A stretch of 64,000 nucleotides of DNA from NCBI GenBank assembly GCA_034440575.1, contig JAOTOL010001639.1, forward strand, positions 3,566,501 through 3,630,500, read 5' to 3'. The position numbers and the translations under genes are program-made. This DNA comes from Imbricaverruca yamaguchii. Taxonomy: Eukaryota > Arthropoda > Thecostraca > Neoverrucidae. The notes under the pieces were generated by a model, which saw only the letters and a program-made list of their open reading frames with translations, did not search any database and was not told the origin of the DNA. The first letter of the stretch is position 1. Every line of letters starts with the position of its first letter. This document shows, in pieces, positions 35,620 to 47,400 of this stretch.

Positions 35620-36075
35620 TGAGGGGGAGACTGGCTCGTCGTCTGTCTCGGCGAGAGCTGGCTCGTCTCAGTCTCGGCGAGAGCTGGCTCGTCGTCTGTC
35701 TCGGGAGCTGGCTCGTTGTCTGCCTCGGGAGAACTGACTCGTCGCAGTCTCGGCGGGAGCTGGCTCGTCGCAGTCTCGGCGGGAGCTGACTCGTCGCAGT
35801 CTCGGCGGAGTTGGCTCGTCTCAGTCTCGGGAGAACTGACTCGTCGCAGTCTCGGCAGGACCTGGCTCGTCGTCTGTCTCGGGAGCTGGCTCGTTGTCTG
35901 CCTCGGGAGAACTAACTCGTGGCAGTCTCGGCGGGAGCTGGCTCGTCGTCTGTCTCGGGAGAACTGGCTCGTCGCAGTCTCGGCGAGAGCTGGCTCGTCG
36001 TCTGCCTCGGGAGAACTGGCTCGTTGTCGGTCCGCCACAAGAGCCGTGACACCTCAATGTACTCGGTAGAACCGG
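35620..36075. repeat. 24-27-bp minisatellite, about 15 copies
   Basis: Units alternate between GTCTCGGCGGGAGCTGGCTC and GCCTCGGGAGAACTGACTC types, each followed by GTCGCA, GTCTCA or GTCGTCT. This suggests a higher-order arrangement of two subunits. Confidence 0.92.
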
Positions 36076-36079
36076 CTCG

Positions 36080-37838
36080 TCGTCGGCCTGAACGAGAGAG
36101 CCTTACCACATTAGTGTACTCGGAAGAACTGGGTTGTCGTCGTCTTGTCACGCGCCGCCGCTCTTACGTCCGAGCGTGATCAATGAGCGGGCGCGTCGAT
36201 CACACCAAGAACAATGCACAACTCAAGAGGTCAAGAAACCTGAGCACCAACGAACTATGGTGCGCAACACAATTGGCATGCAGGAGATAACTCAGGTAGC
36301 AATTTGCTACCTTCAATGTTGCAAAGCACTCTGTAAGTAGGCGCCAGCATGGCTGCATATTGCTGTATTTCTTGGTAGCGCATAGCAATGATCTATAACA
36401 GTAGTAGACTAAATTATTCCAGTCAATGACGTCAGTTACCACGTATGACAACTCACACCTTTTTGTCGATTCTTGATTCAAATAAACGCCGTTGAACTAG
36501 AAAAGGGAAGAACATATGCCGAGAGAACGCCTTTTTCTGGTAGAATGGCTATCGTGCTTAAAATAAATGACCACAATTAGTTGTTTTGGATTTGGATTGC
36601 TGTTGGTATTTGAATTGTTTTAATTATCGAGTATGGCCGTTATCTGCCACTGTTTCCAATTACTTTGAAATTGTTCACTTTGTACACCAATAAACATGAT
36701 AATGCTGGGTACAAAGCTGTAACGATCGTGTTCGCCTGCCACCTAGACGGTTCCGTGAGAAGCCTGGTGATTGCAAGCTTGAGCTCCTATAGAGGTGCCA
36801 GGGTCTTTATGGAAATTTGAAGAGACGGTGACTTGTGAGTTATCATAGAGGACAGACAACGGTCCGAAACAGTTCACAGATAAAAGGTGAGCAGAGGCTG
36901 GCCGTGAAGCTGGAGGTGACGAACTGGAACTGGAAAAGATGAAGAAGGTGGAAAGAAGGTGGGAAGAAGGTTCAACACAGCAAGTTCAGGTGCGGGATAG
37001 TGGGGTGCAAGTTTAAGGACGTTAATCTCAGCGGCTGCTCAATTAAGTTCACTACGATCTCAATCCAGCCACTAACAAGATGATCGCTGGTTCTGGGCTC
37101 ATTTCGGCGAGAAGCTTGCATTTTGGTTTCACAGATCCACGGTACCATTGCCTATAGGTATGCTCTTTGGGTAACAAATTGTGTTCGCAAGGTGTTTTGT
37201 CACACCGTTATTGATGATTTGTATTTCACACTGAGTGAGACTCACAGCCAAGGGGGAAACAAATCCCTCTCCTCACAGAAAAAATACACGATGTCAGGAA
37301 AAATATATGGGATTTACACCACATTAAACCATAAGGCTTTGGCGCGCGAAGCGCGCCGAAAATGTAGTCCGTTATGTGACTTTTTGGTGGGACTTGTCCT
37401 TTAAGAAAACATTGGCTGCGCTCCTGCAGTTGGCACATTTTGGCTGGTCATATATCTGAATTACTCACATTGTGTTTTGCGTTATTATGGACATTAACGG
37501 CACGGAAAATATTGCGAATTTTGTTCCCTGAACCAAATTGATAAAGTTTCACGGTACTGGGGAAAACAGCGAGGATTTCTCAGAAATCATCGTTGCTTTA
37601 CGCTAGTCATACCCAGAGAGCAACACGTGGTATTTCACGTCTCGTGCACAGCAGGGTTGAAACTTGCTTGACCTCTATATAACTCCCTGTCCAGCAAAAG
37701 CCGCCAGACGCAACATGCATCTCCGATATATTGCCTTATCCCGCAGTTTGTCTGTCACATGCGAAGGTTTCTTCATCATGTACTACCTTGGCAGAACATC
37801 GTCCTTATAAATAAATGCCCGGAAAGGTTCGCGCGTAA

Positions 37839-37840
<2 letters not shown>
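36080..37840. other. Unassigned DNA
   Basis: Mostly unique-looking. It contains a GGCGCGCGAAGCGCGCC hairpin at about 37350-37366. A frame at 37123-37404 follows a TTTGGTTTCACAG acceptor-like sequence, but nothing further supports an exon. Confidence 0.35.
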
Positions 37841-37841
<1 letters not shown>

Positions 37842-37893
<52 letters not shown>

Positions 37894-37898
37894 TCTCT
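37842..37898. repeat. (TC)n microsatellite
   Basis: About 50 bp of pure TC followed by an imperfect TCTTCTCTC end. Confidence 0.97.
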
Positions 37899-39165
37899 CG
37901 TGGTAACCTTAACGACTGATGCTTGTTTCAAGGAAGCTCAAATGTTAGCTTTTTAATTAGTTCATCCATCGCTTGATCTTCGTCTATTGGCCTGGTGGAC
38001 TATTAACCACCGATTTTAATTAGTTCTGGGAATGCGTGGGCACAATACGGTGTCGCAGTTTACACAGTTCTGCATTGGAATGGGCATCGCAAAAATAAAC
38101 TTAATATCGCTAGATACCATACATTTAGTCTCCTGCCTTAAGAGCAAGGTTGTCGAAATAACTAAAGAAGTTCCCAGAATTCACCATATGCGATAAGTTT
38201 TCGCAAAAATATTTTTCATAATTCCAATCACCAATGCAAGTAAAAGAAGAACTATGCCACTTTTGTAGAACGATTCAAAGTGCGCTCTCGAAAAGGAAGA
38301 ATTTCATCAGTTTTTACTTCATATTGTACACTTCCCTACTTGGTATGTTCATACAATTCATGAATTAATTATGCTAATTAATTCACAATTCAATTTCTGC
38401 AATTTTTCTTACACTATTCATTCTTATAATATTTGATTTAATGAATTAATGCATTCCTTAATTCATATTAATTATATTGTAGTATGGGCTAAGCATGTTC
38501 ATTGATCCATGCTCCACCCTAGGGTGCACAAACTTGGCTACGTTGCGAATTCGTGACATTTGGATTGCCTAGTTAACTCTGTTTCTCCTGTCAGATTCTC
38601 ACACCCCATCTCCGGGGAGGGGTGGTCCATAGAGAACCCCTCTAATCTCCAAACTAAGTGTCACACGAAAACGAAATAGGTGTCATAGGAAAGCGCCCGA
38701 CGAGTAGGGTCAGACACCACCCCTGAAAATTTCCTCCTGAAAGTGACGTCACTAGGGTCCCAGAGTTTCACGACTTATATTATGTTTGTGGCTCTGGGGG
38801 GTTCATTTTGAGGGAGATTTGAGAATAAAAATTATTTGGAATTAGAAAAAGAAAGCGAAATCGACCAGGTGGTCACCCAAAAATGATTTTTTTTATTTCA
38901 AAATTTTGCGCTTTCTAGTTCTCTTTAACTTTCCTTTCTAATCGGTAGAGTGGACCGAAAAATGTTGTTCGAAGTCTACTTGCTCCTCAAAATGCTTACT
39001 TTAACTGGAATCTTCTATTTTAACTATAATTGGCAAATATGCAAAACCAATAAGTTATCAAAAACGAAAAAATCCTCTGGTGCGTTTTTTTGCATCCCTA
39101 AAGATAAGCAAACGCTGAGTTTCATTTAAATATCTATATCCGTTAAAACGTCACGACTGGTTGAA
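37899..39165. other. AT-rich spacer without genes
   Basis: Low-complexity AT-rich stretches (for example ATTAATTATGCTAATTAATTC at about 38365). I see nothing coding. Confidence 0.5.
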
Positions 39166-39300
39166 CTTTTTGGAGGTGACCCCACTTGAACTTGACTAAC
39201 TTGTCGGCCCTAGATGACCTGACTTAAAAATTTGACACATGCCAAATTGATGTGGGAAAAGGTACGCAAAATTTCGGCGCGCTGCTGCGCGCCGATCTTT
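39166..39300. repeat. Small TGACC-motif cluster plus GC hairpin
   Basis: GGAGGTGACCCC, TTGAACTTGACTAA and ATGACCTGACTT are followed by a perfect GCGC hairpin GGCGCGCTGCTGCGCGCC at about 39274-39291, similar to the hairpin near 37350. Confidence 0.5.
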
Positions 39301-41465
39301 CACTATGCGTAGATAACCTTGAGGAGTCGTCAACAACCCCCCCCAAGACGGCACGGGTTAAACAAAGCGCGTATGACAATCCGACGGTTCTTTCATCCCG
39401 TAGGTGACAGAAGTGATAATGTGTGCAAGATTATAATTTTTCGCTCAAAAAAACAACCTACATTGAGCGCAAAACACTTCCCCTACTAACTAGTTTGAAG
39501 ACACCTAACCAGTCTCTACGTTCATGCTCCTTGGCTTAGCTCCTCTCCATTCCTGCATCTTGACATGCATCATAACCTTAAGCGAGTCTACTTTGTGTCT
39601 GCTGAAGTGTTAATTAATCGAGTGTCGGCAAAGTTACTGCGGCACAGCCTGCCAGCATGGCGGAGGGTAGACTGTACCGTCGCGCTTATATAAGCTGCGG
39701 CACAACTTTAAAGTACCATGGCCAACGATGCTGCAGCGGAGCTGGGACAATAACTGCGAACGAGGGCTTTGTGATGTTACGACTGCGACGCGGCATTACC
39801 GGTCCACCAAGACCTTCGACCGACTTTACTGCGACCCGACAGGATAAATGAATGCAAATATTGCGGTTTCGCATTACTGCTGAACGACAAATGTAAATAC
39901 TATCAAGCAGCATTGCTGCTACACCAGGCATTTTGATCGACTTTGCGGTAACACAGCACTTCCATGAATACAGATACTGCGACGCCACATTATTGCCACA
40001 CGACAAAGCAGCAGTTGCAAGAACTGCGACCTGCGAACTAGCCTGACCTGCGAAAATTGTATTTATCTTGGGAGTTCCCAATGAAGCAATTTCATAGGGG
40101 CCTAGGAAACTGAAGTGAAGGTTAGTGACATGAAGGTTATCAAAGGTTAGTGAAGGTCAAGTGAATGTTATCAAAGGTTAGTGACATGAAACTGGTCAAA
40201 GAGAGCAACGTTAAAAAATATTCCAAAGTCCCACCATTCAGAGTAGTGGCAACATATGAACACCGAACTCTTCATATGATTTTTTTATCATGAAGACGAA
40301 CACGCTGCTATATGGAAATGTGTATTGAGGTGAATGCTACATTCCTGGGGTCAGATTAAATTCCACGTTTTATTTACTTTATTGAGTGGAAAAATTGATC
40401 TTGGGATAATTTTTCACAGATAAAATTATAAGCAACATATAATAAGCATCTTAATTTAAAATATCCGTCAATTATAGGGACCTGTTTAAATTTCCGGGAG
40501 CCTCGTTGCCAGTCTTGGGGCCTCCTGGACAGCATTATTGTCTGTCTCGTCGGCCCCCTTGCTCACCTTTTTCCTGTGCATTTCTGGATATGTGTCTCCT
40601 CAAATTTCAGGGGGCAGTCTCACAGCAGGGGGTGACTTCCTCCCACTCCCGGTGGCGACCCCCTGGCTCGTGGAATCTCAGCCGCACTGGCAGCTGTTTT
40701 TCCACAGGCGCGTAGTACCACAACGCTCACAAGTTAGTTCGTAAACAACGTTCCTTTTTGCGTGACATCTACCCTTGGGACTGGCGTGACAAGAATGGCG
40801 GTGTTTGTTGTCTGGGCCCGGCACGGTCGAGGTTTAAAAGTTCAACCCACCAGGTGGTTCTTATATGGTCGTCGTTGCCTCATGCTACCTACTTGTCGAG
40901 GTAGCTCAGAGGCGGGTGAAATTTCTGTTGCTTTTCTGGCAAGTGTGGCGTCTCTGAACGGCAATCTAATGTGTGACGTCTCTAAATGGTAATCTGATAT
41001 GCTACGTTCTATTTGTTTTTGCTTCTGATTTTGCTTCTCCCCTGATGACAGACCTAGTGAATGCGACGTTTCATTACAGATAGATATTAACCGTTGGTTA
41101 GGAAAAGGTATTTAATGTTCTATACTCCCTGTTCCTGGTCTTCATGTCCCAGATAGCACGTTCTGCCTGTTTCCTTAAATTTCAAGTTTTGCAGTCATGG
41201 CGGGTACTGAATCGAACGGAAATACGATTGGTACTGCATTGGTTCGAAAATCACTGCTCTGTGAATTGACCCGTTTCATTGCCATGACATTCGCGAATTT
41301 ATGCTCAATGGCGAATATAGAGCACCTTAAGGACAGGTGCGATTTGCATTTCAGCATGAAGAAAACTGTGTTGATCAAGAAAATTCGTCTAGTGTTTTTT
41401 TCACGTCCCGTACCTTGCGGAGAACCCAAAATCAGGAAGCTTAAGCCGTAATGTGAAGCTCATAA
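39301..41465. other. Unassigned DNA
   Basis: Diverged short repeats (ATATTGCGG/ATACTGCGACG near 39855-39995) and several short frames. A frame starting at ATG 41197 runs 84 codons with ordinary composition and immediately precedes the candidate exon at 41478. Whether the two belong together is unknown. Confidence 0.35.
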
Positions 41466-41477
41466 ATTGAATTTCAG

Positions 41478-41652
41478 GCTGCGCCACGCCACAGCTGTTG
41501 TCCTTCTGAGTTGTGCTTTATGCATATTTCTAATCCAGCAATTAATAATACGGCTACGTGTATTTACCATTCCATGGACAACAAACTGGCATTGGCACAT
41601 TAATTTCCGACCCAATCGCATACACTCTAAAACCTGGAGCGCATACGAGACA
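41478..41652 (+). CDS. Candidate exon with an N-terminal membrane anchor
   Basis: Bounded by TGAATTTCAG at the left and a donor-like ACA/GTAAGA at 41652/41653, entering mid-codon and leaving in phase 0. It encodes LRHATAVVLLSCALCIFLIQ, then QLIIRLRVF, a single hydrophobic helix. A polar stem rich in Trp, His, Asn and Arg follows. This layout is typical of type II membrane proteins such as Golgi glycosyl- or sulfotransferases, which have a short cytosolic tail, an anchor and a stem. No catalytic exon was found downstream, so the family is a guess. The acceptor lacks a strong pyrimidine tract. Confidence 0.3.
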
Positions 41653-43428
41653 GTAAGAACTGTTGTATTTAGGCTCCCTATTTATGTCACTTTCGTCTTT
41701 ACTACGTTTGGCGATATTGTATCGAAATGTCATGTTGATATGTTGATTGAATATGTTGATTGAATACTGTTTTGCATTATGTGATTTTGCCCCATATCAC
41801 ACCGTAATTTGGTTCCGTGTCGTATCAAAGTTTCGGTAAAGAATTTGAGCAGGTTAACATTCCGCTGACTTGGGCAGTTGCTGGTAGACATCAAGCGACG
41901 ATTCCTCAATTCATTTCATCAGACTGGTTCCGTTCTGAAGGCATGTATTTATTCAGTCACTTAAAACCGCTCTCGCTATTCTTCCGGCTACACACAAACG
42001 ATAAAGCACAGCGTTCCGGAAATTCATGCTCTTCCATTGCCGCACACGTACATCACAGCCGGCGTAGGCCAACACCTACTTGTAGATACTTCGGTGCACA
42101 GGTACCAGCTACAGCGGCACCGCTTACGCGCGCACTAGCCTCCGGCCGAACAGCCACAGTATTGGCGCCGAACCAGTCGAACAAACCCGATTCAGCAGTG
42201 TCATCACGTGCGGTCGTTGATCACTGACTGTGGGCTGTGACGCCGCCGCCACATACCAACAACAGCCGGAGCTTGGGTGCAGCACAATTGTCCAGTGGGA
42301 ATTAGTGCCCAGGTATATCCAGACCTCACGATGTTCGTACGCGTAATGTTACGCTTCACAAATGACAGGGGATGCATCCCCTGAACCTGAATGGCGGCGG
42401 AGCCCATGTCCGTTACGCACAGCTCGAAGGGAGCGTAGGCACGCGCACGGCAACACAAGGGTCCTGGAGTGCAATCAGCCAGGCACCGACGATCACAACT
42501 AGGAGGATATATCCCCTGTCCCTTCCTCGGGGTTCTACGCACACGGCTAATACAACTGATACAATGCAGCGCCATCTGTCACTAGTATAGGCACACTGTG
42601 TAATGCCTGCTGTATGGCAAGGGTAGCTGAATTTAGTCCATCTCTTCATCGTCACGGTGTTACGACCGTAATACGTGCGCATAGGGCGCATTATGTGCAT
42701 TAGAGCGCATGAAGCGCATAATGCGCATTTGGTACATTAACCACGGGACCGGATTTGGCATGACGTCACGATTCATGGCGTGCAGAAGCGTACAGGTCAC
42801 ACAGTTCTGCACGTGACAACTATACAGTTATACGGCCGGAAGATGACATGACATGACCGAGCCCCCGACAGCGGCGAACATCTGCTCTCCGCATGAGTTT
42901 CTCATTTAACATTAACAAGAGACGTAAGACTACACATACAAGGTCCTCCTCCAGCCTCTTCCCTCTCTCCTTTGCAACTTTCTGACTATCAGGCTGGTCT
43001 TGTGGCTGTCGTGGCTACTCAACCCGCTGTGCGCACGATCAGTCACGTGACCGGCATGGCTACCCGACAGACTGTGCGCGATATCAGTCATGTGACCAGC
43101 ATGCCGTGGAGAGATATTGAGCGAGTCTGCTGCTGTCGCAGGTGTTACGCACGCGCTGAACGTCATACGCCGGCATGCGGTGGCAGCGCTGGACCACTTA
43201 GTACAAATAAAATACACCTTGATCGTAACCTCCGTCGTGCCCGCCACTCACCACAAGAGACGCAATCGCAGATGGTCCTGTCGCCGCAGCAGTCAGGAGG
43301 CGCTCACGAAGACCACCACACACACTGACGATCCAAGTCGGCGTACATGCCGAAAGTGGAGAACAGCCGCGGCGGGCGGACACCGGAGTGCACACACAGG
43401 GCCGGCTGTCCACCGGTATCGTCGGAGC
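41653..43428. other. Unassigned DNA
   Basis: Includes a short GCGCAT-rich patch (42676-42730). Frames at 41817-42227 and 42204-42575 are not recognisable. Confidence 0.35.
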
Positions 43429-43612
43429 TGGTCTGACCCGGCCAGGCCAAGTCTGACTCGGCCCGGCCAGGTGTGATCCGGCCCGGTCAGCTTTGATCCT
43501 GCCAGGCAAGGTCTGATCCGGTCCTATCAGGTCTGATCCTGTCCGGTGAGGTTTGATCCGGCCCTGTCAGTTCTGATCCGGCCCGGCCAGGACTGATCCG
43601 ATCCGATTGGTT
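43429..43612. repeat. 20-bp minisatellite, about nine copies
   Basis: Units of the type GTCTGATCCGGCCCGGCCAG. The array starts 10 bp beyond the stop codon of the BED-finger exon on the minus strand. Confidence 0.93.
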
Positions 43613-43621
43613 CCGATTTGA

Positions 43622-43701
43622 TCACATCCATCCGGCAATGTCACGCTCCTCCACGCCGTGGTTAGTCTTCAAGTGCTTCCGCAGGTTCCCGGTGGATCCG
43701 C
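43622..43701 (-). CDS. BED zinc finger gene, terminal exon
   Basis: Read from 43701 downward. A long pyrimidine-rich acceptor, TCTTACCGATCTGCCGTTCC then TCAG, precedes GC GGA TCC. With the single G left by the upstream exon this gives G-GSTGNLRKHLKTNH, the second half of a BED-type zinc finger. H10 and H15 of that stretch are the usual histidine ligands. Eleven further residues (GVEERDIAGWM) follow before TGA 43624-43622. BED fingers bind DNA and occur in hAT transposases and in host regulators derived from them. The finger thus lies at the extreme C-terminus, which is unusual, unless this is one of alternative last exons. No poly(A) signal was identified. A 20-bp minisatellite follows at once. 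Confidence 0.8.
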
Positions 43702-44262
43702 CTGAGGAACGGCAGATCGGTAAGAGGTCAGAACAACAGGATCACTGAGGGTCAGCCGACAACAGCGCTAGTAAGGGGGTGGGTGTCTCGAAGACCAGAG
43801 AATACCAGAGTTGCTACCGGGGTTGGTGGAAGACATGACCACGGAGAGGTCCGGAGACAACAGGGTGACTGGAGAGGATAACAGCATCACTGATGAAAAA
43901 GAAGACAACGGGGTCACTGAGGGACCACGAAGAGACAACAGACTTCCTGAGGGGTCCTTAAAAGCCGTCCATAAATGCAGCGGTGGTTCAACGCGGAAGG
44001 TTTTCATTTCAAGCCCGACCTCAGCCCGGTTTCTTCTCGGTCTGTTTTTTAAATTATCTGGCCACCGAGACGACATTTTGATAGGCCAAGCACGCGCACA
44101 GCTTTTGCAGCAGGAATTCGACAGTGGCAAATGTTCAACTGCTACATATCAACGGCGAGGATGGCATGGTACACACGACAGCACTGCCATGAGATGAAAA
44201 CACTGTCCAGGGGCTCCTCGGTGCACCAATGACGATATATCTCCTTATCAACGTTGTATTGT

Positions 44263-44292
44263 CAATCATATCGAAGGTTTTCGATATGATTG
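44263..44292. repeat. Perfect 13-bp-stem hairpin
   Basis: CAATCATATCGAA, loop GGTT, then TTCGATATGATTG. Confidence 0.88.
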
Positions 44293-44394
44293 ATTTCGAT
44301 AAGGCTCCCAGGATCGGAAATACGGTGCACAAGACGGATGAATTATCGGGATTGCTGAGAAGGATGTCATGTAGTTAGTTAGGTCGGCTAGTTA

Positions 44395-44889
44395 TTTAAT
44401 TAATTTCGTGCTTTTAAGATTATCCAACTGATGGGGGGGGCTAATCTTCGCTGGGACCTCACAGTTCATCCAGGGAACAACACAAGCTGACACCGAAACT
44501 CGGCTCAAAAAGGTGGTGATCGAAATTCGACACAACTTTACCAGTGGAGTAATCATCTTTTCCCCGGGAATAGGTTTCCAATATGTGCTACGCGCTGTCG
44601 TCCAGCGATATGGATTGTGCCTGCCTGAAGACCACAGTTTAAAATGTGACAGAGCTCCTAATTCAGCAGCATACTTTTTAATTAACCGAGGAGGAAAGTT
44701 TGCCGGCTTGCAGCTCACTTTCCGTCTGATCACTGATAACTTGCGGCAAGCTTCATAGTGCTCTATTGTCGGCGAGGGCTGGCCTGAAGACAAATGAGCT
44801 GGGAAACCGGATGTGACACCAGAGGGGTATTCGGAGAAGATGAGCGTCAAATGGTCGTTAATATCATCAACATTTCGGCAGTCGGTCAT
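44395..44889 (-). pseudogene. Reverse transcriptase fragment of a second LINE family
   Basis: Read from 44889 downward. It contains INDHLTLIFSE, then CRKLSVIRRKVSCKPANFPP, then a degraded KPIPGEK region and QLDNLKSTKLIK where the family has a LRPISLT-type motif. A sequence of this kind precedes and enters the reverse transcriptase fingers in L2/CR1-like non-LTR elements. It is clearly different from the I-clade copies in the rest of the window. The fragment stops before the catalytic palm. The GTAGTTAGTTAGG at 44370-44383 looks like an I-clade tail, so two elements may be joined here. Confidence 0.6.
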
Positions 44890-45514
44890 CTTATGAAAAC
44901 TAACACAGTTGCTGCGTTAAAAACCACAAATATGCTTCACAAGACTGAGCCCATCACCAGTGGCTGTAGCAGACAGTTTCGCAGTTCTGTTGCTGTACAA
45001 ATCACGTTTGGTGGAGGCCACAACCCAGTTATACGTATCTTCGCAGGTGTTGATATAAAGCCATGTCGCCTCTACTAAACGACGACTTTCCACGACAAAA
45101 CAGCTGTCTTACACGGTTCGTTGGCCAGAATTCATCCGATGATTTAACTGCGGAATGTTTCAATGGGAAAACAACATCCATCAATGGGCTCGGAGCACGG
45201 ACATCAAAATCAGCACCTTCTCCGTGACGCCGTTTTAGCAGTGCAAAACATCAAAATCAAGAGACTGAAACCACCGGCATAAACACGCCGATGTGTGCCA
45301 GACGATGGCCACTTACATGCAGTTCGCTTTGTAGCAGGAGGACGGAAGTGGAGCAGATAACAAGCTACGCTTGCGTGCTTTTTCCCACCGAAAGAAGGGA
45401 CAGAAGCAGTAAGTGCATTCTAGGTAGTACCTACCTAAGTAAGTGTAGATACGGTGCATCGCAAAGCCCTGTGGATCGGTGTAGTGGGAAGTTATTTTAA
45501 ATTTGCTCGAAGGT

Positions 45515-45600
45515 TTAGTTCCGTTAGTTAGCTATTTTGTGCTTAGGGCGCCTCGACTGCCATGGTCTTGCTGCCTCCATAACTCAGACGATCAACGGTT
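45515..45600 (-). mobile_element. I-clade LINE 3' end only
   Basis: GTTAGTTAGCTATTTTGTGC then AGGGCGCCTCGACTGC. Read on the minus strand this is the conserved GCAGTCGAGGCGCCCT end followed by a TAACTAAC tail, also seen at 1871 and 49548. It is a severely 5'-truncated insertion. Confidence 0.6.
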
Positions 45601-45751
45601 AAATGCACCAGGCTTTACACGGTGGGCATTGTCTACATGATTATATTGCATCACAGACTTGGCATACACTGTGCACCAGTGATGAGGGCATATCGCTGGG
45701 AACGACAATTCAGATAAAAAACCCATTAGTCATACAAAGCGGACAATGCAA

Positions 45752-46300
45752 GAGTTGTCGGACAGAGCATCACTAAGAGAGTTGTCGGACAGAGCAGCAC
45801 TAAGAGAGTTGTCGGACAGAGCATCACTAAGAGAGTTGTCGGACAGAGCATCACTAAGAGAGTTGTCGGACAGAGCATCACTAAGAGAGTTGTCGGACAG
45901 AGCATCACTAAGAGAGTTGTCGGACAGAGCATCACTAAGAGAGTTGTCGGACAGAGCATCACTAAGAGAGTTGTCGGACAGAGCATCAATAAGAGAGTTG
46001 TCGGACAGAGCATCACTAAGAGAGTTGTCGGACAGAGCATCACTAAGAGAGTTGTGGGGCATCACTAAGAGAGTTGTCGGACAGAGCATCACTAAGAGAG
46101 TTGTCGGACAGTGCATCACTAAGAGAGTTGTCGGACAGAGCATCACTAAGAGAGTTGTCGGACAGAGCATCACTAAGAGAGTTGTCGGACAGAGCATCAC
46201 TAAGAGAGTTGTCGGACAGAGCATCACTAAGAGAGTTGTCGGACAGAGCATCACTAAGAGAGTTGTCGGACAGAGCATCACTAAGAGAGTTGTCGAACCG
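45752..46300. repeat. 27-bp minisatellite, about 20 copies
   Basis: GTTGTCGGACAGAGCATCACTAAGAGA repeats with very few differences. One unit at about 46049-46070 has lost 5 bp, which shifts the reading frame from ELSDRASLR to KRVVGQSIT type. A period divisible by three keeps frames open on both strands. The homogeneity implies recent expansion. Confidence 0.97.
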
Positions 46301-46499
46301 AACATCGCTAGGGGAGGCATGCTGGACAAAGTTAAAACAATGATGTCATTCGTCAGCATAAAAGGACGCGATAGCAAACACATGGCGAACTGTCATTGGT
46401 GCAGTACATCTGGAGCATTGAGGCTGGTTGCCACCTCATGGCAGATAACCGTGAATGACATAAGGGGTGGCCGAGGGTTCGGGCTCCTGCTTCCCCCCA

Positions 46500-46535
46500 A
46501 AAGGGCCCCCCAACCCCACCCCCCCCCCCCACCCC
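46500..46535. repeat. C-rich low-complexity tract
   Basis: C-runs and CCCCACC motifs directly before the SINE. Confidence 0.8.
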
Positions 46536-46572
46536 ACCACAACCGCCCTACAAACCACCCTTTTAAAAAAAC

Positions 46573-46762
46573 TCCGGGATGGCCGAGTGGTTACGGTGTT
46601 GAGCTCTGGTACCAAAGGTCCCGGGTTCAACACTCACACACTCAGGACATTTCCCAATCCCGCGGCCCACCGGCGAAACAGTGTGAGCGGCGCCATTAGC
46701 CGCGATCGTGCATAAAGTGCGTCGTGAAAACACCAAATAAAGAAACAAATAAGAAAAAGAAG
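46573..46762 (+). mobile_element. tRNA-derived SINE, A-rich tail
   Basis: An A-box-like TGGCCGAGTGG (46580-46590) and a B-box-like GGGTTCAACAC (46623-46633) stand 43 bp apart, in a head that resembles a type-II tRNA (Ser/Leu class). An unrelated body and an A-rich tail (AAACACCAAATAAAG onward) follow. The cloverleaf is not complete, so it is not a functional tRNA gene. It is a different family from the minus-strand SINEs at 55-64 kb. It lies inside the proposed BED-gene intron. Confidence 0.7.
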
Positions 46763-46889
46763 ACATACGTCGCCTTATGCGGAGGCGGCACGTAACCCTT
46801 CCTGTCCAAGCTAACGACAGGATGTGCCCCACGATCCCAGACCTTGTTTGATGGCTTTTAGTGTATTCACTGGCGTCGCAACCTATCAC

Positions 46890-47225
46890 CGCCTCCTCCA
46901 CTGACGTCGCAGCTCAGTGTCTGTCACACTGACGTCGCACCCCCACAATGCCTACCCCTATTGACGTCGCACCCCACACTGCCTGCCCTACTGACGCTAT
47001 ATGCACACTGCCTGCCAACACTGGCGTCACACCCCCACACTGCCTGCCCTACTGACGCTATATGCACACTGCCTGCCCCAAAGTCTTAAAGCCTGCCTAC
47101 AACTCGCCTGAAAGCCTGCGTGCCACTCGCCTGAAAGCCTGCGTGCCACTCGCCTGAGAGCCTGCCTACCACTCGTCTGAGAGCCTGCCTACCATTTGTC
47201 TGAGAGCCTGCCTACCACAGGTCTT
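46890..47225. repeat. Two adjoining tandem repeats (about 35 bp, then 23 bp)
   Basis: The first part repeats CTGACGTCGCACCCCACACT and CTGACGCTATATGCACACTG units. The second (from about 47090) repeats AGCCTGCCTACCACTCGTCTGAG every 23 bp. The two share the CTGCCTRCC core, so one may derive from the other. Confidence 0.85.
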
Positions 47226-47400
47226 GAAGCAAAATGCAAAATGGACGCTTCTCGGAAATTGTCAGCGCCTGGGAGTGGCAATGACCGAGTGTATGGGGAA
47301 TGGGCTGCTCGCTTTGTAGAAGCTAGAAGCTTTGTACAAACTAGGGAGCCAACACAGAAACGCCCGTCGTCACAAGCGGTTTCCAGCGGTAAGCCAGCTT

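Noticed and set aside
46573..46660. tRNA gene
   Set aside because: A and B boxes are present but no complete cloverleaf or acceptor stem. The A-rich tail and body show it is a SINE.
45730..46699. Frames of 217 and 317 codons with 9-residue repeats
   Set aside because: They are a 27-bp minisatellite read in frame. The 5-bp deletion changes the repeat peptide mid-way, which a real repeat protein would not tolerate.
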